Positions 33,050-45,889 of a DNA stretch of 64,000 nucleotides are shown here, piece by piece. The stretch comes from Bryopsis sp. KO-2023 (taxonomy: Eukaryota > Chlorophyta > Ulvophyceae > Bryopsidales > Bryopsidaceae). The stretch is from the NCBI GenBank assembly GCA_030272585.1, contig BSYQ01000009.1, forward strand, positions 3,534,001 to 3,598,000. The letters are read 5' to 3'. Each line of letters opens with the position of its first letter. Within the stretch, counting starts at the first letter, position 1. The notes under the pieces were generated by a model. It saw nothing but the letters and a program-made list of their open reading frames with translations, searched no databases and had not been told where the DNA came from. The position numbers and the translations under genes are program-made.

Positions 33050-34316
33050 ATTTGATCCATTCTTTGCTTCACGGTATGTTGGATTTGGTCAATAGACACG
33101 AAAAGTATAAAAAAAATAGAAAAAAATCAGAGCTGGAGGCATTTGGCGGGGTTGCTCAGCACCTGCGAAGACATTTTTGGGGGAGGGGGAAGAATTATGA
33201 TTGTATTCAGAAAAGATATGGAGCGTTTTGTCGGAAACATGATTTCTTGCAGTTAATTTTCCCCCAAAAAAAATTTCTTTTTCAGTCGTAGAGTGTGTTC
33301 TTTGTATGTAATTTGCCAAGAGTAAATCCAGATAGGCAACAGCAGAAAATCCTTCTGTCAGAGAGTTGTAGAAAATAACCAATGTTGTGCTGTGTCTATT
33401 TTTCCTTTGTAGTTGACACCTGATTCCTCTTGACATTGATTTTTTTAACAGAGTCTTGTGTGTGTTTTGTGTTTCAGATGGGAGATGACTGTGAAGCATC
33501 ATGGAGTTGATTATTTCTTTTTTGTATGTTGGCTCTTCCTGGAAAGGAAACCGTTCACTGTGGGATTCATTTATTATGATGTGCATTATCATGATTGCAT
33601 CATCAGGGGAAATTTGATAGATTCTTTTGTTTTCTCTTTGTTGGAGGAATTTTGTAAAGAAATCGATGGATTGAATTGATTCGGCAACGCGTCGTGGTGG
33701 TTCGTACAAAAGCTAAGTGCTCGTGGCCGTTTCTTCATCCGCTAAGCCTTAGATTTGGGGGCAAAAAATATCCCGAAGGGAATTTTTATCGAGAAATATA
33801 TTATGGAATTTTAGACACATTCTGGAATATCAGGGGATATTTCACAGAACATTCTGGTTTCTGTGTTTCTGGAACCCACAAGGCAAGTTGAGGGTCTTAA
33901 CATGGCGGTGTTGTGCAGTGGCTCAGCTGTCTGATTGATTGAGTATAACTGTTATGGATGACGGCATCAGCGATTTTTCGAAACGGTTGCCTGTTCGTTC
34001 CGAAACTCACCTCACCGACGCAAAACAATCCCCAAAAAGTGACCCTACCTTGTTGCTTCGACACAAGTCACCTCATTCCTTGGCTCGATCGAATGTTCCC
34101 GAAATCGACCCCTTCGAAAAAGGGGCACCGTTACGAAACCTTGGGCATCCGATTTTTCCGAAGAGAAAGTCGCCAGCAACCGTGTACGGCGTGTCACCCT
34201 TCAGTGACTGCCATCCAATCGAAATCACGACCACTTGAATGAAAGGAACCCCAAACAAGCACAGCATTGTCGCCCACACACACAAATCCAACAGAGTAGC
34301 TCCGTGTTGAAAAAAA
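33050..34316. other. Intergenic, peroxiredoxin Q to carbonic anhydrase
   Basis: AT-rich DNA serving as 3' flank of the peroxiredoxin gene and promoter of the carbonic anhydrase gene. A 206-residue open frame on the minus strand (33089-33709) has no ATG-supported start or motif. Nothing else is seen. Confidence 0.45.
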
Positions 34317-36867
34317 ATGAGTTTGGGTGCTTGCTCTCTGTGTAGCACCGGCGGTGCCTTCGTTCAGCGTCCGGCACCCCTTCCCTGTTGCCGCCATTCT
34401 TTACTCGAACACACTTTCCAGCCCAAGGTGCCAGTGAGAGGTTTTGCCTGGATTGCTAACCCCTTCCTCAATCCCACTGCGCACCCCACTGAAATTGTTT
34501 CACGGGACCGTTTCGTTTCGGTTGGTGCGATCTGACGAGAAAATGACGCCCTTTTTTTGTGATCCCTGTCCTTTCGGGCGAAGACAGAAACTCGAATGTC
34601 GGGCGTCTGAAAACGAGGCGGAGAGTGACGTGGATGCACGGAACGAACGACGTATCGCGGGCTTGAAGATGGACGCCCAGCTGGATAAGCCCTTGAGCAG
34701 AAGCTCTATGATCAAGTGGGGGGTGATGTCTGTTCTCGGAACGGGTTGCGCGTGTTGTCTGGGGACGCCCACTGCGAAAGCGGCTGCTTGGGGATATGGT
34801 GAGTCTTTTCTGATGCTTTGGCTAGTAAAAACCAAGTTTTTTTCGTAGTTTATTTATTTTCCGAGAGAGTGTGGTGTCGATATAGAACCCTAAAAAATAA
34901 GGGAAGAAATAAAATTTAACACAAGCTGGTTTTGGTAAACAGGGAAAAAGAGCAACTTGCAACAGATTTTTCGAGTTTTACGTGTTTGATGTGTTCGCTT
35001 CATAGAATCCCCCTGTTTTTGTTTTTTTGAAATGTGGAAAATTGAATTGCTGTGTTGATCTTTGAGAAAAATTCCCGGTCAGAGTGAACAAAAAAAACAC
35101 GAAGCTTCCAAAATTCACAGTCAGAATTTTGGATTTTGATTTTTTTTTTTTCTTTCTGCAAATGCATTACATCCAGGCTGAAAGCGCCATGTAGTGATAA
35201 AAAAAGGATGTGGACCCTGCAGATTCCTTGTTTGTTTTTTTAATTTGTTAATGTTGGGTGTTTTCATTCCAATTTTTTTCAGATTATGAGAACGGGCCGA
35301 CCACATGGGGCGGCGTTTGTTCGAGCGGTGAAGCTCAATCCCCTGTGGATATTAGAGCGACCCAGATCATCAAGCACCCAGTTCAGGGTCAATTCTCCTT
35401 CAACTACAAAGTGGAAACTAATGCAAAGGTTTTCAACACCGGGCACGGGACGATGCAGGTAATCACCCCCTCGATACCACTATTTTTTTTTCCCCTTCCC
35501 ATTTTTTTTTTTTGGAAAGTCTAGTATGCACATCTTTTTAATGTGTAGATATGTACAGCACTGAGTTTTTTTGAAATTCTATTATGTATATTTTTTGAAC
35601 GTGTAGATATGTACAGTACTGCGTTTTTGGAATTCTAGTATGTGTATTTTCTTAAATGTGTATATATGTACTGTGCTGCGTTTTTGCTGTGGAGGAATTT
35701 TGCTTCTCTTGTGTAATGATATTTCCTGTGTTTTCCGACGGATCAGATGAATTTCCCACCCGGTCAGACCTGTAAATTGAGGGACAATGAATATGAGCTG
35801 GTTCAAGTGCATTTTCACACCCCCAGCGAGCACAGCATGGACGGAAAGAGAACCGCGATGGAAGTCCACTTGGTGCATAAAAACAAGAAGACAGGTGGAG
35901 CTCCTCTTTGGGAATGAAAATGCATTTGGACAGTATTACACAGCAGATTCTCTTTTTTTTTGTTTTCTTGTATGTGGCTCCTTGTAAAAATTAGCAGCCT
36001 TTGTACAAAATGCGGGCGTTTTTTTCCTTTCTTTTTGGAGTGGTTTTTAACGTCGATCGTTTTTTTTCTTTGAATTTGATCTGTGTGGTTGATCAAGGTG
36101 GCCTTGCCGTTTTGGGGTCATTCATGACGGTTTCCCCGTTTTCGAACGCTCCGTTGGCAACCGCCTTGTCTCAAGCCCCTAAGGAAGGGCCGAAAAAGAC
36201 GACCCCGATTCTCATGAAGGAGGCGATCGACCTCATGAAACTCGTGCCTCCGCAAGCGCAAGACGGCAACCGACCGTTCATTCACTACATGGGATCTCTG
36301 ACGACACCCCCCTGTTCGGAAGCGGTGGAGTGGTATGTTTTCAGGGACCCTGTCACGGTGTCGCCATACCAGGTGAGAGTCCTTAGAAAAGCAAGAAAAA
36401 GATGCTTTTCCTTTTTTTTGGTTCGTTTCCTTTCCCTTGCGTGTGTTTTGAATGTATTTTATGTCGAGGCACCATAACTCGTTTATCGTGGAAAGCAGCG
36501 ATATGGACCCACCGCTCTGCAAGAATAAAGCCAAATATCCATATTTGGGTTTGAATGTTGTCTGCTTCCTCCGTTAACTGGGTTAATTTTAAGTAGGTTT
36601 GTTTCCCCTTCTGAGATTGAAATGTGGTGAAGTTTTGTGATTAAAATTAGTCTGGAAAATCACAATGTCTTTATTATCTTTTTTTGACTAGTTGCTTGTC
36701 AATTTTTTTGTTGTTTTCAAGTTGCTGAGTGTTTTTTATTGGTGTTTTTTTTTTCAATACAGGTGTTGGGCTTCGAAGCATTTTTGTCTGAGGGAAACTC
36801 TTTCGGAAGAAATTCGAGGCCTCTGCAGGCACTGAAAACTCGAGGTTTTGATTTTTTTGTCTTTTAG
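34317..36867 (+). CDS. Alpha-type carbonic anhydrase, thylakoid-lumen targeted
   Basis: Six exons are proposed: 34317-34433, 34588-34798, 35283-35458, 35747-35894, 36098-36372 and 36763-36867. They total 1,032 bases, 343 residues, with matching phases. The N-terminus is bipartite: a stroma-type transit peptide ([19 protein letters not shown]) leads to a KLECRASE region. A second signal follows with [17 protein letters not shown] and a cleavage-like AKAAA, as in lumenal proteins. The enzyme part starts at [15 protein letters not shown]. Zinc ligands are seen as two His in VHFHTPSEH and one in MEVHLVHKN. The active-site loop [15 protein letters not shown] is intact. It interconverts CO2 and bicarbonate. 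Lumenal alpha enzymes such as Chlamydomonas CAH3 supply CO2 to Rubisco; the same role here is inferred. Confidence 0.93.
35519..35690 (+). repeat. Three-unit minisatellite in carbonic anhydrase intron 3
   Basis: Three diverged copies of a 55-58 base unit beginning TCTAGTATG or TCTATTATG and containing GTGTAGATATGTAC. It lies wholly within the intron between exons 3 and 4. Confidence 0.7.
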
Positions 36868-38220
36868 TTATCAGCTGTATTTATATGAAGAAAAAAAGAA
36901 AAAAACAAGAAAAAAAGAAAAACAAGAGGAAGAAAAGGAAAAAAAGAAAATTTGTTTTCGTTCGCATTTCGGAACGTATGTGTTGTATGTTTGAGTCGGC
37001 AATTCAGCCCTGGAATTCCTTGTTCGGAAAATCTACTGTTGTTAGTTAGTTTTGACGATTGATTGTGTAAGGATTGATTGTTTCCCCTAAAAAAAACAAG
37101 AAGAAGAATTGCCAATTCCAACACGATCATGTGTGCGCCTCCCAGATTAAAGAAGTGAAAATCAAAGAAGTGAAATATCTTACAGAAGCACTAAGAATTC
37201 CTTCATCTCTGTGTGAATGGCGAAATGGCCTGCAGTATGAATTAAAAAGCTATTCTGTGGAGGGTTGGCCATTTCTGCTGATCAAACCTAACACTCCTCA
37301 GATCAGCAGGAACGGCTAACTTCACAGAATAAAGCAAGTTGGACATGCTCTCCCCACTACCATGAAAATAAACATTTGTCGAAGATTGCTAGCTTTTTCT
37401 GTTTGTTTTGGCTACAAGAAGCCAAAAAAACACCAAACGGTGTGGGGATGTCCACGAAATCCCAGGAAGTGCTTGGAAAGCGCTTTGGCTCAGGTTTTTC
37501 AGAAAAGAACTGGATGTTATTTGGTGAAGTTTTTGGATATTGGATTCGGTCATAAGCAACAGAGGAAGGGATGGTGTGCTGCAACTCCTCAGATAATTAT
37601 TGTGGTGCACCAGTATGTATTGAGAATTCCGATACCTGCAGTTTCTGGAAACACCGTACTGCAGACTTTGCAGCTACTGAGGGTGGCACAACTTTTTGTT
37701 GGAAAATTCTTTATTTCCCATTTTCACTGATGAAAAAGGCAGGACACAATGCAGTTTTGGATCTAGATTCGGGGGGAGATATCCGTATTCACTTCCAGCA
37801 GCTGCAAGCAATCATCCTGGTCAAAACGACCATCCAGCCCACAGTTCACCAGAGAAAGTGTAACTTTGGGTGAATTGGCTGATGTCGAGCTCGTCAAAAC
37901 ATTGAGCAGTTGAAATATTTACAAAATCCGACGGCTGCACTGCTGTGCGATTAAAACCATCTCTACAAAGAAAAACAATTAGTATATATGATGCGCTGAT
38001 ATTGTGAAAAGATTTCTAGCTACGTACGTATGTGCTAAACAGAAAAGATTCGATCTAATTGGGACCTTAAGTGGATCAGTACTTGGCCGACGAGTCCATC
38101 GACACTCCACTGATCAAGTCTTGAGGGAGCGTAGCGGCAATCTGTACAGTTCATCAAAACTGCAGTTACGTTTCTTAATTTCCACACTGAGAATCGGAAA
38201 CCAAAGGACACCTATTATGG
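36868..38220. other. Intergenic between convergent carbonic anhydrase and Myb genes
   Basis: Shared 3' region of two converging genes. Short frames have no motif. It contains a hairpin listed separately and otherwise nothing that I can name. Confidence 0.45.
37251..37331 (+). other. Imperfect hairpin, ~31-bp stem
   Basis: The left arm (37251-37283) starts TATTCTGTG and ends CTGCTGATC. The right arm (37301-37331) is its complement apart from a few mismatches, G-U pairs and small bulges. The loop is about 17 bases. Size and mismatch pattern resemble a small-RNA precursor, but a decayed inverted repeat is equally possible. Confidence 0.4.
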
Positions 38221-39057
38221 CTAAAAACTCCACAAACTCCGTCCCCCAGTCTGCGATTCTCCAACAGTTCTTGCTTTCTTGTCACCCTCGATCAAAATCT
38301 GAGAAATTCCTCCACACAATTTGTGTGTGGGGAGGTTAATCCTCTTTCTGTGCAAATGCTTCCGAGATTTTCAGGGCAGTCAGGATTTCACATCGCAAAA
38401 AAAAAAAAGGAACATCCACTCACTTGTACTTCTCTATTGCAAGCTTCCTGCCTTGTTCAATTTTTGCATTCACTTTTTCTTCTGCTTCTTTTTCATGCCA
38501 TGGCCGCACCTCTCTAAACCACCTGCTTTTCACGGCACCCATAGTCCTGCAACGAAACACATCTTGCTGCTGTCTGCAGATTCGCAACTGATCACATGTC
38601 CTAGCAGCAAAACCCAACCTTTCAATTCCAAATCATGGTTTCTCCTGCAACGCCTACTCTGGCATCATTTCTGTTTTCCTTACGAAGTATGTTTTAACTT
38701 TTTTGTGGTGATTCTCTTGTGGAGGTCAAGATTTGGTTGCAGGAGAACATCTGGCCCCAACTTGAGTGATTTAGATTTTCCCCTTCTGGTTTTTTTGTGC
38801 CCACACCTCCCCAAAGCGGTCGCCACGCTTTGGTACGATAGGCCTTCCCCCCTCCCATTGTCTGTTCTAGCGAATAGCAGCAGGGAATCTTCGTCCCCTG
38901 TCCAAGGCTGGTCAGCGCCAGGCAGAGTCTCTTGAGTTTCGTTCGTGATATCTATGGGGCTCGCCGCCTGCTGCTGAATGCGTACGTACACCCAGTCCGG
39001 GGTGAAGTTGACGTCTCTCCACAGCGGGTGATCGGGAGAGTACCCTTGAAAAGTCAT
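38221..39057 (-). CDS. Small Myb/SANT-like domain protein
   Basis: Three exons are proposed: 39057-38807, 38546-38424 and 38347-38221, giving 501 bases or 166 residues, with phases 2 and 2. The start is MTFQGYSPDHPLWRDV. Exons 1 and 2 together encode a Myb/SANT-like module at about residues 52-95: PWTGDEDSLLLFAR, then YQSVATALGR across the splice into TMGAVKSRWFREV, with Trp at the first and last helix positions and Leu/Ala spacing as expected. A charged helix (HEKEAEEKVNAKIEQGRK) follows. Such domains bind DNA or histone tails. The third exon is the least certain. The first 26 codons recur at 45,975 as part of the tandem duplication. The role is unknown beyond probable nuclear function. Confidence 0.65.
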
Positions 39058-40265
39058 TCGTCAGCGAACTCGGCAGCTGGATGCACATGCCCTCAAAAAT
39101 GTGCATGTGATAGGGGCGTTGCTGACTGTTGATGGAGTCATGACCAGAGGTTTGCCACCGTCACACGTCCATGTTGGGTTATTGAGTAACTTCACAATCC
39201 ATCAATACTGATATGTATACAAAAGGAGGATTTCTGCTTTCATCCAGAACAAAAAAGAAATTAAGGAGAAGCGATTTTTTCTTTTCATTGATGGCTCCTT
39301 GTGAATCATATCTCTTTCTTTTCCTAGGATTGAAAACATGTGAGGCACTATCGGTTGAGGAATTTCCCCTGCTCCCCTCAAAAATGGAAAAGCTAAGTGA
39401 ATGAAAACAGATTCAAGATCATGGAGTGCATTTTTCAGATGAAATGTCACTCGAGGGAGGAGCCCAGAAGTCCTTTGGTGGAATTTCTGAGTTTCGACGG
39501 GCAAGGCGAGTGGTGGAGGCTTGCTCACGCTTTTAAGATACAGGGCCAACTTGTGCAGAATGGTGTAAGACCCTTGAGACACAAAGTTGCTGCCAAGCTT
39601 TCTACAAGAGTCAGTTCTTCCTCTCACAGACACCACCTTATCCTTCCCGATCCCCTTTACTAAGCTATTACTATCAGTTACAACCATGACTCATTATTCC
39701 ACATCCAACGAACTGACTGCCCCCCTTTAGTCTACCAAAATCTCCAGCCCAGCAATGGTCCACTATTCAAGTAAATTGCAAAAAGATGAACATGAAAAAA
39801 AAAAAAAAACGAAACCAAGGATGCTCCAAGTATGCTGCCCACCAATCAGTCTTTTTTTTATCAGTGTTTTCTGACTAATATATATTCAGGAAAAAAAAAA
39901 ACAGAACGAAAAAGATATTGATACTAACAAAAAAAATACAAAATCCACAGGTGTCTCTGACTACCAATATTCAAACACTTTTTTTACTTCTGAAAAATCC
40001 ACTACACATTTTTTTTTTTAATAAGAATTTTCTCACAGCACTGCAAACATGGTTGTGAAGTCTACTGAACGATAACGCTTGGCTGTGATCGAAAAAAGAA
40101 GAATATCAGAAAAAAAAAAGTAGAAGTAAAATAATAAGAATAAAATATGGAAAACATTGAAATGCAAACAACAACAAGAAGGAAAATCCTTCGAGAAATC
40201 CTGAAAAGCGGCTTCTATTTTACATTACATTAAACTTTTCCCTTAAAAACAAACAAACATATACT
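39058..40265. other. Intergenic, Myb 5' side to F-box/FIST copy A 3' end
   Basis: A 100-codon minus-strand frame near 39.2-39.5 kb is shared with 46.1-46.35 kb (FIHLAFPFLRGA, MFSILGK) but also carries lineage-specific frame changes, so I do not call it coding. The rest is A-rich DNA. Confidence 0.4.
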
Positions 40266-40591
40266 TCAAGGCTTAGTAAAAGTTTGGGAAATGGATGTGC
40301 TGGGCACATTAATCATGTGTCTTTGTCTGCGCAATATACCTGTTTCTGAGTTGGCACTTGCCCATCCTCTCAAATCGGGTCCAAATTCACCTCCAACGAA
40401 CAGCCCCGCTATCGGCATTTTGCCTTTTGCAACCTTTTCGCCAACAAACAAAAAAAAATGATCAAATTTCCAGAAACGGGCAGCACGAAAAAAGAAACCA
40501 TCTTCGTACAAAAATTCCTCACATTCAAAAGTCTAATAAATAAAAATCAAACGTACGAATTGATGTATCCTCAACGGAAGACAGAGAGCCC

Positions 40592-40633
<42 letters not shown>

Positions 40634-42978
40634 TCATTCAGGGGGTTTGTATTCGGTATTTTTTTTTTTTCACTTCCATTAGTTTGAAGAAATGCGGCGA
40701 CTGAAATTTTTGCTATATTTTTATTTTTATTTCTGCAAGCCAGAGAATCCTCCCTTAGGAAAACACTCACTTCATCAACCAGAGAAGACTCCACATTTGG
40801 TTCTCCGAAATGTTCCTCCCCTCTTTCACAACAGGCAAAAATGATGGTTGCACTGGGGCCTGTTTTGGTCAATTTTGCCGACCTCTCCAAAATGCCGTAA
40901 ATTTCAGTATGCTTCGACTGAGCGGCCGATTTTTTCGAAAAGATATCTGCTAATTGCCGAGTCAACACTTTTTTCGAGATCTGAAAAAAATAAAGAAAAG
41001 AAGAATCATTCTACAAAAAAATTATTCGATCCTTTTTTGCATCTTCGTAACGATTCGAGTTGTTACAAGTTGACAGGCTCACACATAGAAACAAATAAAA
41101 AAATAAATATGGATAAATAAATGAAACAAAAAAAAAGACAAGAATTATAAACAAAAGACAAGAAAAACAAAAACAAAACAAAAAAACAAAAAATCAAAAA
41201 CCAAGGAAAGAATTAAAAAAAAATCACCACCTCATTGGTATGTTCCAACACGATTGCAGAGAGATTTTCTTCGAACTGAAATTCGACATCTTCGGCATCG
41301 CCACGCACACAGCCATTCACTTCCCCAAACTGTCGTATAACTACATATGGGTCTGACTCTATCACAAAAAAACAAAAACAAGGATTAAAAAAATTAGCAT
41401 CGATTAAAATCCAGAAAATTAATGTCGGAACATTTTTTTCAGCATTGCCTTTCAAAAAATATCAACTCGAACGAAAACAATCAAATCACCGCTCAATTGA
41501 ACAGTTATTGTGCTACTACAAGAAGTCTTCATTACCGTCATGGATTGATTTGCTTTGCCCCTCTTTCTGCCTCCACAAACCAATGCTCGTCTCAAAACGC
41601 CACTAAGAAAAATCCAAAAAAATTACTAACCAAAAAAAAACAAAAAACAAGATAACGAGACAGACAGTGTGGGGAGGTTTTTCTTGTAATGTTTGTTGAA
41701 TAACATGACGACATGCAAAAAACCTATCAATGCATTATTAGGTTAAGCAAAAATCAATGGCTCTAGTTTTACTAGAAGCAACTAGAAGGGAAAGTGGGGA
41801 AGAGGAGTGACCAAAAATGTCGCAAACAAGCAGCCAAAAATGAGTGTTGTTTATTTCTTTTCTTTATTACATCAGGGCTGAAAAACTTCATGCAGCCCAT
41901 CCACTGTGCAAATGAGTAGTATGGGCCCACCCTCTTAACAAAAAAACACAAAAAAAGATCGACTTCCGAGAAAAAAAAAGGGAAGGAGCACTGGTGAATA
42001 AATAAATCATTCATTGATTTATTATTATTAGTGTTATTATTATTATTATTATTATGAATTTAGTAATTTTATTTTTCCAGAGAAAATTCACTCACGGTCT
42101 CGTCAAAAAACTTTCGGCCATCTGAGCTGACGCCCCCAGACAAGTGGACTTCACTAGGAACAAAAAAAACAACAATAATATTATGGGGGAAAAAATGAAC
42201 TGAATCAAATTCCATCATTATCATAGAAAAATACATCCTTCCTGAGGAAATCCCCCACCTCCCCTCCCCAAAAAAAAATGTGAAAAGAAAAAATCAAATT
42301 CGAAATCAAAAAAGTTTTAGACAGAGAAAAAATTTACAACCGAACGCCTCTGCTTGCTTTGAGAAAGAATGTTGGGAAATCGATCGAATCATAAAAACTC
42401 AATAAGAGCGATTCAGCAACAGATACGCTAGTCTGTGATTCTCTTCTTATTTTTTTTGTGGGAAGTGGGGGCACCAACTCCACCTCACATCACTTGGTAT
42501 AGTACAAACCACGAATTGTACAAAAAAAGGGAAGCCGTCCAAATTATCCTATATCCTTTCGTGAATTTTGGAAGGATTTCACAGTTTCTAGAACAAGCTG
42601 CGACAGACACCGTTTTGTCTTGCCCCGTGCCATTTGTCGAAAGCTGCATTCCAGAATCGGACCATCACCTTCTGTTTCCAATAAATTCAACCTTTTTCAG
42701 CGAACATCCATGAAAAACACGACTTTCTACCGTGTAGCCCGTCCCACCAACCCCAAACACGTGGGGAGAAAACCCATCCCCTTCATGTTCCTTTTCGGCT
42801 CTAGCTTTTCGAGATTCGCTCCGTTGTCGATGCTGCTCATCACAATTGACAGTTCCTCCCTCATGGGGAGAAAAACACAAGGCCACAGTGCTTCCCCTGG
42901 TTTTGATTTTGATTTCGTTAATGTCACCGTAAAAAGCTGATTTCGTGTGCCCACCCACCACTGCATACTGTCGAAGAA

Positions 42979-43009
<31 letters not shown>

Positions 43010-44892
43010 GGAGGAATCAAGCCGACTGAGAAAAAATAAAAAATAAAAATGGTGAGCACCATCGAAATTCTCTCGATTGATTGGTGTCGGAAAATTATCA
43101 TAATATTAAATGAATGAAAAAAAAAAATGCAAGAAAAAACGTAGATCATGGGTAAAAAAGTTGCGGCAGAGACTTCTTTAAATTCTATATATAGATGCAG
43201 GGTCTGAGAAATAAATTAGGAAAGAAAAAAACGAACCAAATTATGTACAGGGGAAAAAACGCTGCTTGGTTTTGCTCACAATTGCTTGCTCCATGGATCA
43301 GTGATTCAGTTTTATTTATTTATTTATATATATTTTTTAATTCTTCAATTATGCTGCATTACCTTTTCCTTTTTCTTTTCTAGACATCCAGGCATGGCTC
43401 CGCCTCCGCAGATCATTACAAAATCACACTCATCGTTCCAGCCGCATTCCCCATTCTTCAGGGGAAAAAAAAAATGGATCAACAAGAATTAAAAATTAGT
43501 CGACCTCCTTGTTATATATACATTTTCCAAAACAACAGAGCAAACACAGAAGGAAGCGAAACAAAATTGTTTGGCTTTTTTTACCGAGGGATTCACTTTC
43601 TGCGTGTGTATCAAACCGATAAATTTTCGATGTTTTCTTAGGAATACACAAACATACACACACACACATATATATATATATAGATATTTTTTATTTTTTT
43701 TCTGAAATCTTTATCAACTTTCCCTAAAATCACTCACTTCCCTGCAATCCATCGCCTCGACTCGGCGATCCGGGACTCTCCCCAAAAGCACAGAAACGAA
43801 GGGAGGGTCAGATTCGATTTCCCAAGGAATGGTGCCATCGATCAAACCGATGGACCCACCATAGGCTTTCCCTCCAATGATCTGACAACTCTGGGAAAAA
43901 ATAACAGAAATATAATAAAAAAAAAAAAATCAGAAAACTCAGTGGCTTTTTTTCTCTATGTGTATATAAAGAAAAAAACAATGCTTTGATTTTTGCGTTG
44001 ATACAGCATTAATATTTTGGGAAGTGCTGAAAAAACATCGTATCGCCTTGGTCATGAACATTTACAAATCGAACCGAATCCAGCATTACAAATAAAAGAA
44101 AATAAAATGAAAGAATTGATATTTTATCGTTGCATGGTGGGTTGACCGATGTTTCTCAGGAGGATGTTTCGTTTTTTTTTGTTTTTTGTTTCCTACTTCA
44201 CCTTTGGCAAACCGGCTTTTCGAATTCCTTCCAACACTTCGTCCCGTTTCGCATTTCCTTGCATTGCAATAAATGCAAAATCTATGGATCCTGTTCAACA
44301 TCACCCAAAAAAGAATTTAAAAAAAGAGACTGAAAGAAGCGTACAAACAGACCTTGTCATTCTGTGAATTCTTTTTTCGATTCTTTAAGAAACAGATTTT
44401 TTTTTTTCAAAGTCCAGCCTTCCATGATTCCTCACCCTGCCCGCAGTGAAAAATGATTGATTGAATGAATGGTTTTCATCTTTTTTAATTTCTGTGCGAA
44501 TCGTTAATTTGCTTATTTCATGTTTCTGTGACACGCAAACTTCAATCCAACTCAGTAGACCGACCGCTCGACAAGAAAAGTAAATTTCATTCAGCCATTG
44601 CTTTTCAATCGCACTTGGGCATCCTCCACTTCCCAAATTATTCAGACATGCATGTCTTACCCAGCATACCATCCATCGCATTCTTTAGGGCGGTTTCAAC
44701 CGGTCCATTGTTCATGGTGCTGCTGAACAATGGAACCGTTGATAAGTGCGCTTTCATCTTGTTGATCGTCGTGCATGTCGCAGCAGCATTGCAGATGGCT
44801 TTGGACCCCGAAAAAGTTAAAATTTTCAACACCACTTCCCATTCCAAATCGAGAAGTCCTTGCTTCGCGCGCTTTTCGCTTCTTTTCTCCAT
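40266..44892 (-). CDS. F-box/FIST-domain protein (FBXO22-like), copy A
   Basis: Nine exons are proposed: 44892-44661, 44290-44202, 43890-43738, 43455-43363, 42967-42669, 42153-42096, 41356-41231, 40980-40771 and 40433-40266. They total 1,428 bases, 475 residues, with every phase consistent. Exon 1 encodes an F-box ([17 protein letters not shown], then [14 protein letters not shown]), which docks SKP1 in SCF ubiquitin ligases. The middle exons form a FIST_N-like region ([56 protein letters not shown]). The last exons give FIST_C ([32 protein letters not shown]). F-box plus FIST_N and FIST_C is the plan of human FBXO22. FIST domains are thought to bind small ligands such as amino acids. Substrate unknown. 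Exon 1 is six codons longer than in copy B. Confidence 0.85.
40598..40627. repeat. TA microsatellite in intron 8 of F-box/FIST copy A
   Basis: About 15 TA units; at the matching place copy B has only a short TA run. Length change at this site separates the copies. Confidence 0.7.
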
Positions 44893-45236
44893 AATGCAAC
44901 GGCAAGGCTGCGGTGGGTCAGGGGCTGTTCAGATTGAACAAACGAACGCGCGTTTTTGCTTTTGAACGTTTTTTCCCGTGAGGGTGACCTCTGTGTATCG
45001 TCTGACAATCGTGTCACGACAAAACGAAGAGGCCCGGTGGATGGCAGTTCTTTGACCGGAAAAACCGGTCTGGGGGAGGTCTCAGGTGGCCTGACGAAAA
45101 ATTCTCTGGCGACTTTGAGGGACTGATCACTCCACTAACCGAAGTCCTTGGGCTGTGCACGGAGAGAATCATGGATCCGTGAAATTGACAGGCCGAAGCT
45201 TACAACCACAAAAAGGCTACAAGGATGCTTTCTGTG

Positions 45237-45889
45237 TTACATTATGAATGGCTTCCCCCCGAAATTCACTTCTCTTCGCACACAATAGGACCGCCCACCG
45301 CTACGATTATGATCTCGTTCAACGACAGGCGACTGTGCATGGCTACGAACCGCACCCGAATCAATCAGCCCCGAAAATGGATGGCGCTCAAGCGTGCGAA
45401 CCGGCGTGCGGCCGCGGTCCTGGCCGTTCGGCCCTTCGATAAACTGAATGAAGTTCACCCTATACTCAGATGCGCGCCGGACTTTGGAGAACACCTGGTC
45501 GATGGTCTGCGTGGTAAACGCCGTCGTAAGGAATTGTGCATTCCGCAAGACCTTGTGAAATCGCATCTTGTCCATTCGCGACCTGCTGGCGCCGTGTTCC
45601 CACACGTTGTAGCGTTCAAACACCCTCTTCAATGCCATTGTGATATCGTCCTCGTTCAGTTGGCGAACCTGGAGTGGAAAACGAACCCCCACTCGAACCA
45701 GTATATAGATACTGAATGTATGCATCCGGCTACGATACCCAAAGACGTGTTCGAAAGAGAAACACGTTTTCGTGTCGGAAAACGATTTTTCGCAGTGTCG
45801 GATTCCATAGAACCTCACAGTCTCGCAGCGCTTCCTCTCCGCAAGCCCCAAATTCGAAGTGGCCCAGAGTCTCATAGGCCCACTTGCTT
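45237..45889 (-). pseudogene. 3' fragment of the EF-hand/p25-alpha gene in unit A
   Basis: Corresponds to 52,400-52,959 of the complete gene. It keeps part of the fifth exon (KWAYETLGHFEFGACGEEALRDC) and the last exon up to FSKVRRASEYRVNFIQFIEG. Relative to the full gene, a 6-base deletion removes the donor after exon 5 (TACCTT lost near 45,811 on the plus strand). An insert of about 75 bases near 45,360-45,430 breaks the second p25-alpha domain, and a further 6 bases are missing downstream. It has no promoter or EF-hand exons of its own. It is a by-product of the tandem duplication. Confidence 0.8.

Larger units (their letters stand above)
38989..45889 (-). repeat. Tandem segmental duplication, unit A (~6.9 kb)
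   Basis: Near-colinear with 45,897-52,959 at both exons and introns. It runs from inside Myb exon 1 across the F-box/FIST gene into the exon before the last of the p25 gene. Exons are strongly conserved between units; introns carry many small indels and microsatellite changes. Confidence 0.88.

Noticed and set aside
33089-33709. 206-residue minus-strand open frame downstream of peroxiredoxin Q
   Set aside because: No motif, biased composition and no supporting splice or start context; it lies in the 3' flank of a plus-strand gene.
38060-38115. Hammerhead-like word CCGACGAGTCC between short inverted repeats
   Set aside because: The conserved GAAA and a proper cleavage site are missing, so no hammerhead core can form.
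39202-39687. 161-residue minus-strand frame shared with the duplicate at 46.1 kb
   Set aside because: The two copies differ by frame-changing indels outside a short core, unlike the true exons nearby.
44086-44367. Plus-strand frames with Phe-rich peptides, repeated at 51.1-51.4 kb
   Set aside because: They are antisense to exon 2 and the adjacent intron of the F-box/FIST genes; conservation is explained by the duplication.
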